Shown: positions 1 to 5,408 of the stretch, piece after piece
Numbering within the stretch: the stretch's first letter is position 1
Layout of the letters: each line of letters begins with the position of its first letter
NCBI GenBank assembly: GCA_902797405.1
Contig: CADBSP010000157.1
Coordinates: 1-5,924 of the forward strand
Source: an uncultured Eubacteriales bacterium
GTDB taxonomy: Bacteria > Bacillota > Clostridia > Peptostreptococcales > Anaerovoracaceae
Direction: 5' to 3'
DNA: 5,924 nt
The notes under the pieces: model-generated
Database searches by the model: none
What the model was told of the DNA's origin: nothing
The model's input: the letters and a program-made list of their open reading frames with translations, nothing else
Translations under genes and position numbers: made by a program

Positions 1-2
1 TA

Positions 3-179
3 GTTGTGCTGAATGACGATGCTCTCCCTCCAAACACACCGGGCAAAACGCCACCAAAGACACCTGATGTTCCAAAGACAGGCGATGAGAGCAAGGCCGG
101 CATGTGGATAGGCATTCTGGCAATCGCGGTACTTTTGGCAGTATTGGCAGCGTTGATTCGAATCCGCACCAAGAAATAG
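3..179 (+). CDS. C-terminal end of a sortase-anchored surface protein (5' partial)
   Basis: The frame is open from the left edge to a TAG stop and gives 58 residues. In order they show a Pro/Thr/Lys-rich stretch typical of wall-spanning segments (about residues 9-24), the sorting motif VPKTG followed by D (23-28), a hydrophobic membrane segment (about 34-52) and a basic tail RIRTKK. This is the standard Gram-positive cell-wall sorting signal. Sortase would cut between Thr and Gly and link the protein to peptidoglycan. The xPKTG variant is common in Clostridia. The ectodomain, and so the function (adhesin, pilin, enzyme), lies outside the window. The sorting signal is certain by eye; nothing can be said about the rest. 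Confidence 0.9.
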   Translation, partial: VVLNDDALPPNTPGKTPPKTPDVPKTGDESKAGMWIGILAIAVLLAVLAALIRIRTKK

Positions 180-256
180 ACAAAGATACTATGGATGTGC
201 TATTTCCCCGATAGAAAGTGCAACAGCGAAAAAAATCCCAAAACAAAAAACAAAAG

Positions 257-278
257 GGCGGTTCCTTCGGGAACCGCC
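257..278 (-). terminator. Intrinsic terminator of niaR, possibly bidirectional
   Basis: A perfect 9-base-pair stem GGCGGTTCC / GGAACCGCC closes a C(TTCG)G tetraloop, an exceptionally stable RNA hairpin. Read on the minus strand it is followed by a T-rich run (complement of the A tracts at 230-256), so it is a strong terminator for niaR. On the plus strand it is followed only by TCTTATAAT, so it may also stop transcripts from the surface-protein gene, less efficiently. Confidence 0.88.
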
Positions 279-304
279 TCTTATAATCTACATATACGTA
301 ATTC

Positions 305-378
305 ATCTGCCGCGCAAGCAACCTGTGTCTTTTTGTTATCTATCTGCCGCGCAAGTTGTTATCTATCTGCCGCGCAAG
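305..378. repeat. Short direct repeats in the niaR 3' flank
   Basis: The 14-base core ATCTGCCGCGCAAG occurs three times, at 305-318, 342-355 and 365-378. The last two belong to a perfect 23-base tandem repeat (333-355 and 356-378). The array lies between the niaR stop codon (388-390) and its terminator, so it would be transcribed as niaR 3' untranslated RNA. The GC-rich core stands out from its AT-rich surroundings. No function is recognised. It is too short, and its spacing too irregular, for a CRISPR array. Confidence 0.85.
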
Positions 379-387
379 TAAACTGCT

Positions 388-903
388 TTAGCCCTCAACC
401 AACAATCCAAGGTTTCTCAGGGATTCACAAACCTTACCGAAGGTCTCGGCGTTTTGACAACCGATCCTGTGCATGTGAAGTCCTCCGGACAGGGTGCTAA
501 GAGGTCTGTCTTCTCCGGACATTCTCTCGGCAAACAGTCTGACATCGAATTTGGTGCTGATGTCCAGTTTACCGGTAAGCTCTCCGTAAACAGCGTGGTC
601 AATAGTAACATCAATGCATGTTGCACCACAATCAACAATTGCATTCAATTCCGTAGCCACACCTGAGGCATCATGCTTACATACGATAGTGCCAACAAAG
701 GGGAAGGTGGCACGATCGTCGCCCATTATATATCCTCTGGATGTAGCCTCTATATAATGGCCACCTGCACGTAGAATCGAGATATCACCCACGATAATCT
801 GCCTACTGACATCGAACATGGACGCCAGTGAAGAAGCTGTGAGAGGAGATCCCGCGGTTACCAATGCGCTTAAAATCGCATTTCTTCTTTCAGGAGCTGT
901 CAT
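388..903 (-). CDS. niaR: NiaR-family nicotinate-responsive transcriptional repressor
   Basis: The 171-residue product has an N-terminal winged helix-turn-helix (about residues 5-58, with PLTASSLASMFDVSRQ as the helix-turn-helix core) and a C-terminal 3H domain (about 65-165). The putative metal-binding set of the 3H domain is present: His77, Glu85, His143 and His145 (in HMH). The family (YrxA/NiaR) represses NAD synthesis and niacin-uptake genes when nicotinic acid is bound. The length matches the family. AAAGGA (complement of 910-915) lies six bases before the ATG. No NAD-salvage or transporter gene is visible nearby, so its targets are probably elsewhere, plus possible autoregulation through the inverted repeat upstream. 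It is transcribed away from the NifU-like gene and ends in its own hairpin terminator. Family assignment is firm from the architecture; the effector is taken from the family. Confidence 0.9.
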   Translation of the reverse strand: MTAPERRNAILSALVTAGSPLTASSLASMFDVSRQIIVGDISILRAGGHYIEATSRGYIMGDDRATFPFVGTIVCKHDASGVATELNAIVDCGATCIDVTIDHAVYGELTGKLDISTKFDVRLFAERMSGEDRPLSTLSGGLHMHRIGCQNAETFGKVCESLRNLGLLVEG

Positions 904-958
904 GTTTTATCCTTTCTACTCAACCCGCCACGCTTTCGCCTGGAAGATGTTTATGATA

Positions 959-994
959 GCACACCAAAAATGTGCACACTTATCTATTATTATA
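959..994 (-). promoter_or_regulatory. Candidate niaR promoter -10 and operator
   Basis: On the minus strand a perfect TATAAT (complement of 989-994) sits about 85 bases before the niaR ATG. No good -35 hexamer is found at the usual spacing. Just downstream is an inverted repeat GCACA-N7-TGTGC (959-963 and 971-975), which overlaps a direct repeat GCACAC (959-964, 974-979) and the palindrome TGTGCACA (971-978). Its position at about +7 to +23 from the predicted start would suit a repressor roadblock, so autoregulation by NiaR is a reasonable inference. I have not matched it to a known NiaR motif. Confidence 0.4.
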
Positions 995-1111
995 ATAAAA
1001 TGATAACTATGAAAAATCAAGTGTTTGTAGTATACTTTTATGTGGAAAATACAATAATGTACCTTTTTATAATTATGACCTGTAATTATTACAAAAAGAT
1101 TAAAACTCGCA

Positions 1112-1137
1112 AAAAATAGGCTATAAAAATAGGTTAT
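1112..1137. repeat. 13-base tandem repeat in the AT-rich divergent spacer
   Basis: Two adjacent 13-base units, AAAAATAGGCTAT (1112-1124) and AAAAATAGGTTAT (1125-1137), differ by one base. They lie in the spacer between niaR and the NifU-like gene (904-1222, very AT-rich). That spacer presumably holds promoters for both genes. TATAAT-like boxes occur at 1068-1073 and 1181-1186 on the plus strand, but neither has a convincing -35 at the right distance, so I do not call a plus-strand promoter. No coding signal is seen in the spacer. Confidence 0.6.
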
Positions 1138-1222
1138 AAGAATTAGTTGTATTTTGGGTATAAATGAGTAATCAAATATCTATAATTTATTAATTAGAAG
1201 GATTTAAAGGAAGGAAAACAAA

Positions 1223-1453
1223 ATGGCAATTGAAAACACAGCGGTAAATGAAGCATTGGAACAGATTAGACCTATTCTTCAGAGAGACGGAGGAGATATC
1301 GAACTTGTGGATATCGTGGATGACGTGGTTCAGGTTAGACTCCAGGGACATTGCGCAGGCTGCCCGGGAGCCAGAATGACTTTGACACACGTTGTACAGC
1401 AGATTCTGCAGCAGGCTTGCCCTGATTTAAAGGGAGTCGAGGCCGTCGAATAA
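1223..1453 (+). CDS. NifU C-terminal-domain iron-sulfur scaffold protein
   Basis: This 76-residue protein consists only of the NifU C-terminal (Nfu) domain. It has the hallmark RDGGDIELVDI near residues 21-31 and the cluster-binding CxxC as Cys44-Ala-Gly-Cys47-Pro, followed by the helix that starts TLTHVVQQIL. Members bind a [4Fe-4S] cluster, usually shared between two subunits through the CxxC pairs, and deliver it to target proteins in the cytoplasm. The length is normal for the single-domain family in Clostridia. AAAGGAAGG (1206-1214) lies eight bases before the ATG. A third cysteine, Cys66, is not part of the motif. The 3' half of the gene is duplicated directly after the stop codon. No other Fe-S assembly gene is in view, and no terminator separates it from pepV. 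Confidence 0.92.
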   Translation: MAIENTAVNEALEQIRPILQRDGGDIELVDIVDDVVQVRLQGHCAGCPGARMTLTHVVQQILQQACPDLKGVEAVE

Positions 1454-1576
1454 GACTGCGCAGGTGCAGGAGCCAGGATGACTTTGACACACGTTGTTCA
1501 GCAGATTTTACAGCAGGCTTGCCCTGATTTAAAGGGAGTCGAGGCCGTCGAATAAGACTGCGCAGGTCCAGGCGCA
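1364..1576. repeat. 102-base tandem duplication spanning the NifU-like gene 3' end
   Basis: A unit of 102 bases is repeated with its start near 1364-1370 and again near 1466-1472. It includes the last codons, the stop codon and the GACTGCGCAGGT that follows. The trailing GACTGCGCAGGT (1454-1465 and 1556-1567) itself resembles the codons for the CAG of the CxxC motif at 1352-1360. That points to an older, nested round of duplication and a third vestige at 1556-1576, reading DCAGPGA in the same frame before sequence similarity is lost. Confidence 0.85.
1454..1555 (+). pseudogene. Tandem fragment of the NifU-like gene (second copy of its 3' half)
   Basis: Directly after the TAA of the intact gene, in the same frame, the sequence re-encodes its last 32 residues and the stop as DCAGAGARMTLTH...VEAVE. 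The 81 bases from the internal ATG onward (1478-1558) differ from the parent (1376-1456) at three positions, all synonymous (GTA/GTT, CTG/TTA). An Arg codon just before (AGA/AGG) is also synonymous. The copy lacks one codon in the motif region, which turns CAGC into CAGA, so the second cluster Cys is gone. It has no N-terminal half. GGAG (1468-1471) sits six bases before the ATG at 1478, so a 25-residue peptide could in principle be made. I regard it as a nonfunctional duplication product. Confidence 0.8.
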
Positions 1577-1655
1577 TTCAGAATTAGATTATGTTCCTGC
1601 CTAGCAGAAAACCATAAGGGAAGCGATTAATTTGTTGTAGTAAATGCGGTTAACC

Positions 1656-1663
1656 GGGAAGGA
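1656..1663 (+). promoter_or_regulatory. Ribosome binding site that sets the pepV start at 1671
   Basis: GGGAAGGA lies seven bases before the ATG at 1671. The in-frame ATG at 1644 is preceded by TTGTTGTAGTAA, with no purine-rich site. The extra nine residues (MRLTGKDLD) also come before the usual family N-terminus. The start at 1671 is therefore preferred. Confidence 0.85.
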
Positions 1664-1670
1664 TCTTGAT

Positions 1671-3149
1671 ATGGAGAAAAAAGACTACATAGGAATCGTG
1701 GAAAAGAATATGCAGGAGGAGATTGAGTTCCTGCAGAAACTGATTAGATTTAACAGTGAAGAAAGACCGGAGGAAAAGGGACCGAACGGCGAAGTTTACC
1801 CCTTCGGCAAGGGCGTTGCGGAAGCCTTGGATTTCACCTTGACAGAAGGTGAGAAAATGGGTTTTGTACCAAAGAACGTTGATTACTACGGAGGTCATCT
1901 GGACTGGGTAGCAAAGGCAGAAGAGGGTGAGACGCCTAAAACAATGGGAATTTTGGGCCACCTGGACGTAGTTCCTGCCGGTGGTGGCTGGAGCTTTGAT
2001 GCCTATAGCGGAGAAGTTTCCGATGGATACATCTATGGTCGCGGAACCACCGATGACAAAGGCCCCGTCGTTGCTGCTCTCTTTGCTATGAAGGCACTGA
2101 AGGAGGCGGGCTATGAACCTGCATCCACCGTGCGCGTAATCCTTGGATGCGACGAGGAAACCAACTGGATCGGCATGGATAAGTATCTGGCCGCGGAAGG
2201 TGCTCCGGATTACGGATTCACTCCGGATGGTGACTTTCCCGTAATAAACGGTGAGAAGGGTATTGCCAATTTTGATATCATCAGGAAGCTTAATCCACCT
2301 GCAGCAAAGGGTCTGACCCTGAGAGCATTGGAAGGCGGATCGGCTAAGAATATGGTTCCTGAGAAGGCCAGAGCCCTTCTAAATTCAACCGAGAAGGGCG
2401 CCTACGATAAGATAAAAGAGAAACTGGATGACTTTAAAGCTACTCATCTGGTCATAAACGGAATTGAACCTGAAATCTCTGGTAAATTGGTGGGCAAGAG
2501 CTACGAAGTTTCCATCGTAGGTAAATCAGCTCACGGAGCACATCCGGAACTTGGCCTCAATGCGATTTCTATTCTGATGGAATTCCTGGGTGAACTGAAT
2601 TTTGCAAACGAGGAAGTTAACGACACCATCGACTTCTATAACAAGCACATTGGTTACGATGTTTATGGTGAGAGAATCGGTTGCGAGCTGAGCGATGAAA
2701 AGAGTGGAAAGCTGACGTTTAACGTGGGACTTCTGGCCTTTGATAAAAAATCCATTACGTATACAGTGAACGTGAGATATCCGGTTACTTATACCGATGA
2801 TGATTTCTATAAGGGCGTGATTGAGACTGCCGATAAGTATGACCTGGGAATAGTGAAATCCAGAAGCCAGGAGCCGATTTATTTCGATCCGGAATCCCCG
2901 ATGATTAAGACTTTTATGGACATTTATCAGGAGAATACCGGCGACATGGAAAACGGACCGATTACAATTGGCGGCGGAACATATGCGCGTTCCATGAAGA
3001 ATTGCGTGGCGTTCGGCGCTTTGTTCCCCGGGGATCCTGACCTGATGCATCAAAAGGATGAGCGCTTGGCATTAGATCGTCTGGAGACTATGACAAAGAT
3101 TTATGCGGACGCCATTTTCAAACTCACGCAGCCTGATTTCAGCATGTAG
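1671..3149 (+). CDS. pepV: PepV-type (M20 family) dinuclear zinc dipeptidase
   Basis: The 492-residue protein is a cytoplasmic M20 metallopeptidase of the PepV/Sapep group. These enzymes cleave dipeptides, and some release a D-Ala or beta-Ala N-terminal residue. Metal and catalytic residues are in place, numbered from this start: His97 and Asp99 in GHLDVVP, Asp128 in GRGTTDDKG, the Glu162-Glu163 pair in GCDEET (general base and zinc ligand), Asp186 in TPDGDFP and His460 in MHQKDER. The lid-domain His288 is in KSAHGAHP. GGGTYARS (about 434-441) is a typical C-terminal motif. Length is close to the roughly 470-residue family norm, with no odd insertions, unlike the downstream genes. It probably recycles peptide-derived amino acids. 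No terminator is seen on either side, so it may be cotranscribed with the NifU-like gene and tsaE. Repeats containing its last codons follow the stop. Confidence 0.93.
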   Translation: MEKKDYIGIVEKNMQEEIEFLQKLIRFNSEERPEEKGPNGEVYPFGKGVAEALDFTLTEGEKMGFVPKNVDYYGGHLDWVAKAEEGETPKTMGILGHLDVVPAGGGWSFDAYSGEVSDGYIYGRGTTDDKGPVVAALFAMKALKEAGYEPASTVRVILGCDEETNWIGMDKYLAAEGAPDYGFTPDGDFPVINGEKGIANFDIIRKLNPPAAKGLTLRALEGGSAKNMVPEKARALLNSTEKGAYDKIKEKLDDFKATHLVINGIEPEISGKLVGKSYEVSIVGKSAHGAHPELGLNAISILMEFLGELNFANEEVNDTIDFYNKHIGYDVYGERIGCELSDEKSGKLTFNVGLLAFDKKSITYTVNVRYPVTYTDDDFYKGVIETADKYDLGIVKSRSQEPIYFDPESPMIKTFMDIYQENTGDMENGPITIGGGTYARSMKNCVAFGALFPGDPDLMHQKDERLALDRLETMTKIYADAIFKLTQPDFSM

Positions 3150-3270
3150 CGCGGTAGCGATGCGTGTTGATAGCTAATCGTTAAACAGGTAAGGCCGGAT
3201 TTCAGCATGTGGCATGTAGCGTGATAGTGATGCGTGTTGATGGCTAATCGTTAATATTTCAGCATGTGGC
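3131..3270. repeat. Nested duplications of the pepV 3' end
   Basis: A 17-base segment holding the last pepV codons (3131-3147) recurs at 3194-3210 with one mismatch, and ATTTCAGCATGT recurs again at 3256-3267. A 41-base segment starting in the stop region (3144-3184) recurs at 3214-3254 with four differences, all transitions. Together they fill almost the whole pepV-tsaE spacer. The third copy supplies the ATG at 3264 that falsely extends tsaE. No promoter or terminator is recognised in the spacer. A weak stem TAGCGAT/ATCGTTA (3155-3161 and 3176-3182) is possible. Confidence 0.82.
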
Positions 3271-3276
3271 GGAAAC

Positions 3277-3283
3277 AAGGAAG
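3277..3283 (+). promoter_or_regulatory. Ribosome binding site that sets the tsaE start at 3288
   Basis: AAGGAAG lies just before the ATG at 3288 with a normal gap. The in-frame ATG at 3264 has no such site and lies in a repeat copied from the pepV 3' end. The residues it would add (MWRKQGSD) are also outside the family fold, which starts here with MKEIIIRDERDT. Confidence 0.85.
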
Positions 3284-3287
3284 CGAT

Positions 3288-3797
3288 ATGAAGGAAATAA
3301 TTATCCGGGATGAACGGGATACGGAGAAGTTCGGATTGGAACTGGCTGAGTCCCTTCGTCCCGGCGATGTCCTGGCGCTGGTTGGCGACCTTGGGACAGG
3401 AAAAACAACTCTAACAAAGTATATAGCAAAGGGGCTTGGAATAACCGAAAGGGTAACAAGCCCTACTTTTACTATTGTGAATGAATATAAAAATGGACGG
3501 CTACCGCTGTATCATTTTGATGCATATAGATTCGGAGGCCCGGATTTCGTTAAAGGATTGGGAGAAGAGACGCCAGAGGATGGTGTCTCAGCCGATGCTT
3601 TTTCTGAAGCGAAAGAATCCTTTTCAAATTCGAACGAGGTTTTCGAAAGCGGAATCGAGGAATACTTTTATAAGGATGGAATTTGCGTGGTTGAATGGGC
3701 GGAACTTATCGCAGAGATACTTCCGGCAGGAACAAAGTGCATCTTCATGGAGTACGGAGAAGAACCCGGCTCCCGAGTGTATCGCATCGAGTTTTAA
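3288..3797 (+). CDS. tsaE: tRNA t6A biosynthesis ATPase TsaE
   Basis: The 169-residue P-loop ATPase drives turnover of the TsaB-TsaD complex, which makes threonylcarbamoyl-adenosine at position 37 of ANN-decoding tRNAs in the cytoplasm. Motifs numbered from this start: Walker A GDLGTGKTT (33-41, Lys39 and Thr40), switch-like TSPTF (57-61), HFDAYR (76-81, Asp78 as Mg ligand), EEYF (124-127) and VEWAE (135-139, with the conserved Trp137). The family is usually about 150 residues and moves quickly from DAYR to the EEYF motif. Here an acidic, Ser-rich insertion of roughly 30 residues (about 84-120) lies between them and ends in three heptads. tsaB follows after about 125 bases of repeats. Assignment is secure; the role of the insertion is unknown. 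Confidence 0.95.
   Translation: MKEIIIRDERDTEKFGLELAESLRPGDVLALVGDLGTGKTTLTKYIAKGLGITERVTSPTFTIVNEYKNGRLPLYHFDAYRFGGPDFVKGLGEETPEDGVSADAFSEAKESFSNSNEVFESGIEEYFYKDGICVVEWAELIAEILPAGTKCIFMEYGEEPGSRVYRIEF
3597..3659 (+). repeat. Three degenerate 21-base units inside tsaE
   Basis: In-frame heptads AFSEAKE, SFSNSNE and VFESGIE (residues 104-124) share the pattern xF[SE]xxxE and lead directly into the native EEYF motif. The DNA units share TTTTC, AA and CGAA positions but are diverged. The pattern suggests the tsaE insertion grew by tandem duplication next to the conserved EEYF sequence. Confidence 0.55.
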
Positions 3798-3918
3798 CAA
3801 GCGTAAGCATTTAAGCGCATAGAATTTCGGTGAGAGCATCTAAGCACATAGACTGCATGCGAGTGCAATAATGCAAGCGTAAGTTTTAGAATTAAGGACA
3901 ATATTAGAATTAAGGACA
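3798..3918. repeat. Interleaved direct repeats in the tsaE-tsaB spacer
   Basis: Three repeat pairs overlap here. CAAGCGTAAG occurs at 3798-3807 and 3874-3883. An 18-base AGCAT[TC]TAAGC[GA]CATAGA occurs at 3806-3823 and 3835-3852 with two transitions. TTAGAATTAAGGACA occurs at 3886-3900 and 3904-3918. The last pair duplicates the tsaB ribosome binding site AAGGA; only the second copy (from 3912) is correctly spaced from the ATG at 3923. No terminator is seen, so tsaE and tsaB are probably cotranscribed. Confidence 0.85.
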
Positions 3919-3922
3919 GTAA

Positions 3923-4870
3923 ATGTATATTTTGGGATTTGAAACAACAGGACCGATTGGCTCCGTGGCAATAATAGATTTAGATAAGGTCTCGCCTGAT
4001 GGGTATTTGATGGGTGATGACGCTATTTGCATGAAAACAACGGATGAGCCCATGAGCCATCTGAAAAACGTGATGAGTCTGGCAAAGGAACTCCTGGAGG
4101 AGAAAGGGATTTCAACGTGTAAGGGGTTCAGCGGGGAGACTGTTTACGTGGATGAGGTAGATGCTGCTGAGAGTACTGATAGTCAACAACAGATCGCTGC
4201 AGTCGCTGCGTCGATTGGTCCGGGATCCTTTACCGGGATCAGAATCGGAGTGACGGAGGCGCGTGCGATGGCGCAGGCTCTGGGCGTACCTGCAATCTCG
4301 GTGCCGACCTTGGAAGTATTCAGAGAGCATACATTTGAAAAGGATCAAAGGTTGGAAAAGAAGGTGCCTGCCTTTGATAGAGAATGCGAAGGGACTAGAT
4401 GTGACGATAGCAGCAGAGAATACGCTGGCGGTAGAGTTTGCGGTAGCGAATACGAAAAACCAGTTGTTGCAGCGATTCTAAATGCGCGGCGCGGCCAGGT
4501 ATATGGAGCAATCTATGGACCGGAAGGAGACATAATAAAGGAACCCGGCCCATATATGCTGACAGACATATTGGAAATAACCGATAAATATCAAAATGTA
4601 GCTTTCTATGGGGATGGGGTAGACGCATACCAAACGCAATTAACGGAAGGCAGTAAAAATGAGTCTTTTTTAGTTGCAGAATCGAGACGTTACCAAACCG
4701 CTGACCTAGTAGTACTTATTGCAGCAAAGAAATACATGGCAGGTGATACAGTGGCTGCAGAGGAGCTCCTCCCGGACTATATGCGTCTGGCAGAAGCTGA
4801 ACAGAAACTAAACGACGGCACCCTCCAAAAACTCCGCGAAGCCAAAATGGCTCGCATGCGCCACAAATAA
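3923..4870 (+). CDS. tsaB: tRNA t6A biosynthesis protein TsaB, enlarged
   Basis: TsaB is the inactive ASKHA-fold partner that scaffolds TsaD and binds TsaE in t6A37 synthesis. Family signatures are present: ILGFETTGPIGSVAI at the N-terminus, MSHLKNVM (44-51), IGPGSFTGIRIG (98-109), NARRGQVYGAIY (187-198), the GDGV segment (230-233) and the C-terminal PDYMRLAEAEQKL (284-296). At 315 residues it is about 80 longer than the usual 230-240. The extra length lies mainly at about 65-89 (before the GPGSFTG motif) and 136-178 (before NARRGQ), both hydrophilic. The second stretch is oddly rich in Cys and Arg for a cytoplasmic Clostridial protein. AAGGAC at 3912-3917 is well spaced from the ATG. The last codons and stop lie in a repeat that continues downstream. 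Confidence 0.94.
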   Translation: MYILGFETTGPIGSVAIIDLDKVSPDGYLMGDDAICMKTTDEPMSHLKNVMSLAKELLEEKGISTCKGFSGETVYVDEVDAAESTDSQQQIAAVAASIGPGSFTGIRIGVTEARAMAQALGVPAISVPTLEVFREHTFEKDQRLEKKVPAFDRECEGTRCDDSSREYAGGRVCGSEYEKPVVAAILNARRGQVYGAIYGPEGDIIKEPGPYMLTDILEITDKYQNVAFYGDGVDAYQTQLTEGSKNESFLVAESRRYQTADLVVLIAAKKYMAGDTVAAEELLPDYMRLAEAEQKLNDGTLQKLREAKMARMRHK

Positions 4871-4924
4871 AAAAGCGTAATGTGCCACTAACATAAGCGT
4901 ACTGCGCCACAAACAAAAGCGTAC
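4857..4924. repeat. Three tandem 22-24-base units across the tsaB stop codon
   Basis: Units at 4857-4880, 4881-4902 and 4903-4924 share the pattern TG[CT]GCCAC then A-rich then AAGCGTA. The first encodes the final Arg-His-Lys and stop of tsaB, so the coding end has been copied downstream twice. AAGCGTA is also present in the tsaE-tsaB spacer (3799-3805 and 3875-3881). The third unit supplies the left arm of the terminator that follows. Confidence 0.85.
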
Positions 4925-4951
4925 ACTATTGACATAATGTACGCTTTTGTT
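4912..4951 (+). terminator. Intrinsic terminator after tsaB, symmetric
   Basis: A perfect 14-base-pair inverted repeat, AACAAAAGCGTACA (4912-4925) and TGTACGCTTTTGTT (4938-4951), encloses a 12-base loop. The GCGTACA core followed by TTTTGTTATAT resembles an intrinsic terminator with its T run partly in the stem, and by symmetry it could act on both strands. The T run is broken by a G, so efficiency is uncertain. It would separate tsaB from the antitoxin gene. Confidence 0.7.
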
Positions 4952-4958
4952 ATATCAT
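4929..4958 (+). promoter_or_regulatory. Promoter of the antitoxin gene, -35 in the terminator loop
   Basis: A perfect TTGACA (4929-4934) is followed after 18 bases by TATCAT (4953-4958), five of six matches to the -10 consensus. A transcript would start near 4965, about 20 bases before the ATG at 4986, leaving room for the GAGAGGTG site. The -35 lies in the loop of the tsaB terminator, and the right arm of that hairpin forms most of the spacer. Confidence 0.6.
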
Positions 4959-4985
4959 ATCCTTGATAATTGAGAGGTGATTGCC

Positions 4986-5408
4986 ATGACGTATGTAAAC
5001 GCAACAGAAGTAAGAAAAAACTGGAGCGAAACTTGTGACAGTGTAGCCAGAGTGAGGCCCAGTATAATCAAACGAACCAGAGATGAAATGCTTTTGGCCA
5101 GTAAGAATGATGTGCTCGATATGCTGCGAGTATATGCTTTGAATGCAACGATTATCAAAGATAATGGTAGCGTTACAATATCCATGAATAACATGGACAT
5201 TGTTGAAAATGCGGAAACAGAAGAGGAAGCAAAGCGCTTGTTGGCAAAGGCACTATTAGATTATGCAGAGGAGTATTACGAGAATTATCAATTGTACAGC
5301 AAATCACCGAATCGTGGACCTCATCAGCCCTTCATTATTAAAATAATGCTGTTGGGAACAGTTGACCGTATAATGGAGGAACTCATATGCCAAGCTGGAA
5401 GGAACTAA
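4986..5408 (+). CDS. Phd/YefM-like antitoxin of a type II toxin-antitoxin pair
   Basis: The 140-residue protein opens with TYVNATEVRKNWSETCDSV, the typical start of Phd/YefM antitoxin DNA-binding domains, then IIKRTRDEMLLAS (28-40) as the second conserved block. The C-terminal part (about 55-140) is acidic and helical (ETEEEAKRLLAKALLDYAEEYYENY) and would be the toxin-binding or family-specific region. It is longer than classic 80-90-residue Phd proteins but looks like a longer Clostridial form. GAGAGGTG (4972-4979) is spaced for the ATG at 4986; the GTG at 4977 overlaps that site and is rejected. It has its own promoter and overlaps the start of a truncated toxin frame by 22 bases. Likely role: binds its own promoter and, where a toxin exists, neutralises it. 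Family recognised by pattern; the antitoxin role is inferred. Confidence 0.72.
   Translation: MTYVNATEVRKNWSETCDSVARVRPSIIKRTRDEMLLASKNDVLDMLRVYALNATIIKDNGSVTISMNNMDIVENAETEEEAKRLLAKALLDYAEEYYENYQLYSKSPNRGPHQPFIIKIMLLGTVDRIMEELICQAGRN

Noticed and set aside
305..378. CRISPR-like array
   Set aside because: There are only three 14-base cores, at unequal spacing (37 and 23 bases), two of them in a direct tandem without unique spacers, and no cas gene nearby.
195..500. Plus-strand 101-residue open frame
   Set aside because: It runs through a hairpin terminator, the short repeats and the end of niaR, with no ribosome binding site and no recognisable domain.
1335..1577. Minus-strand 80-residue frame with an internal repeat (LRSLIRRPRLPLNQGKPA twice)
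   Set aside because: It is the antisense image of the NifU-like tandem duplication. It has no ribosome binding site and no family resemblance; its repeat comes wholly from the plus-strand copies.
1454..1640. Programmed stop-codon readthrough giving a multi-copy NifU protein
   Set aside because: The frame does stay open between TAA codons, but TAA is a poor readthrough stop, there is no recoding signal that I can see, and the copies lack the second cluster Cys.
2526..3053. Minus-strand 175-residue open frame
   Set aside because: It lies fully inside pepV on the opposite strand, and its residues do not resemble a known fold. pepV has an unbroken set of catalytic motifs across this stretch.
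3264..3287. tsaE start at ATG 3264
   Set aside because: It has no ribosome binding site, falls in a repeat copied from pepV, and a well-spaced AAGGAAG serves the ATG at 3288.
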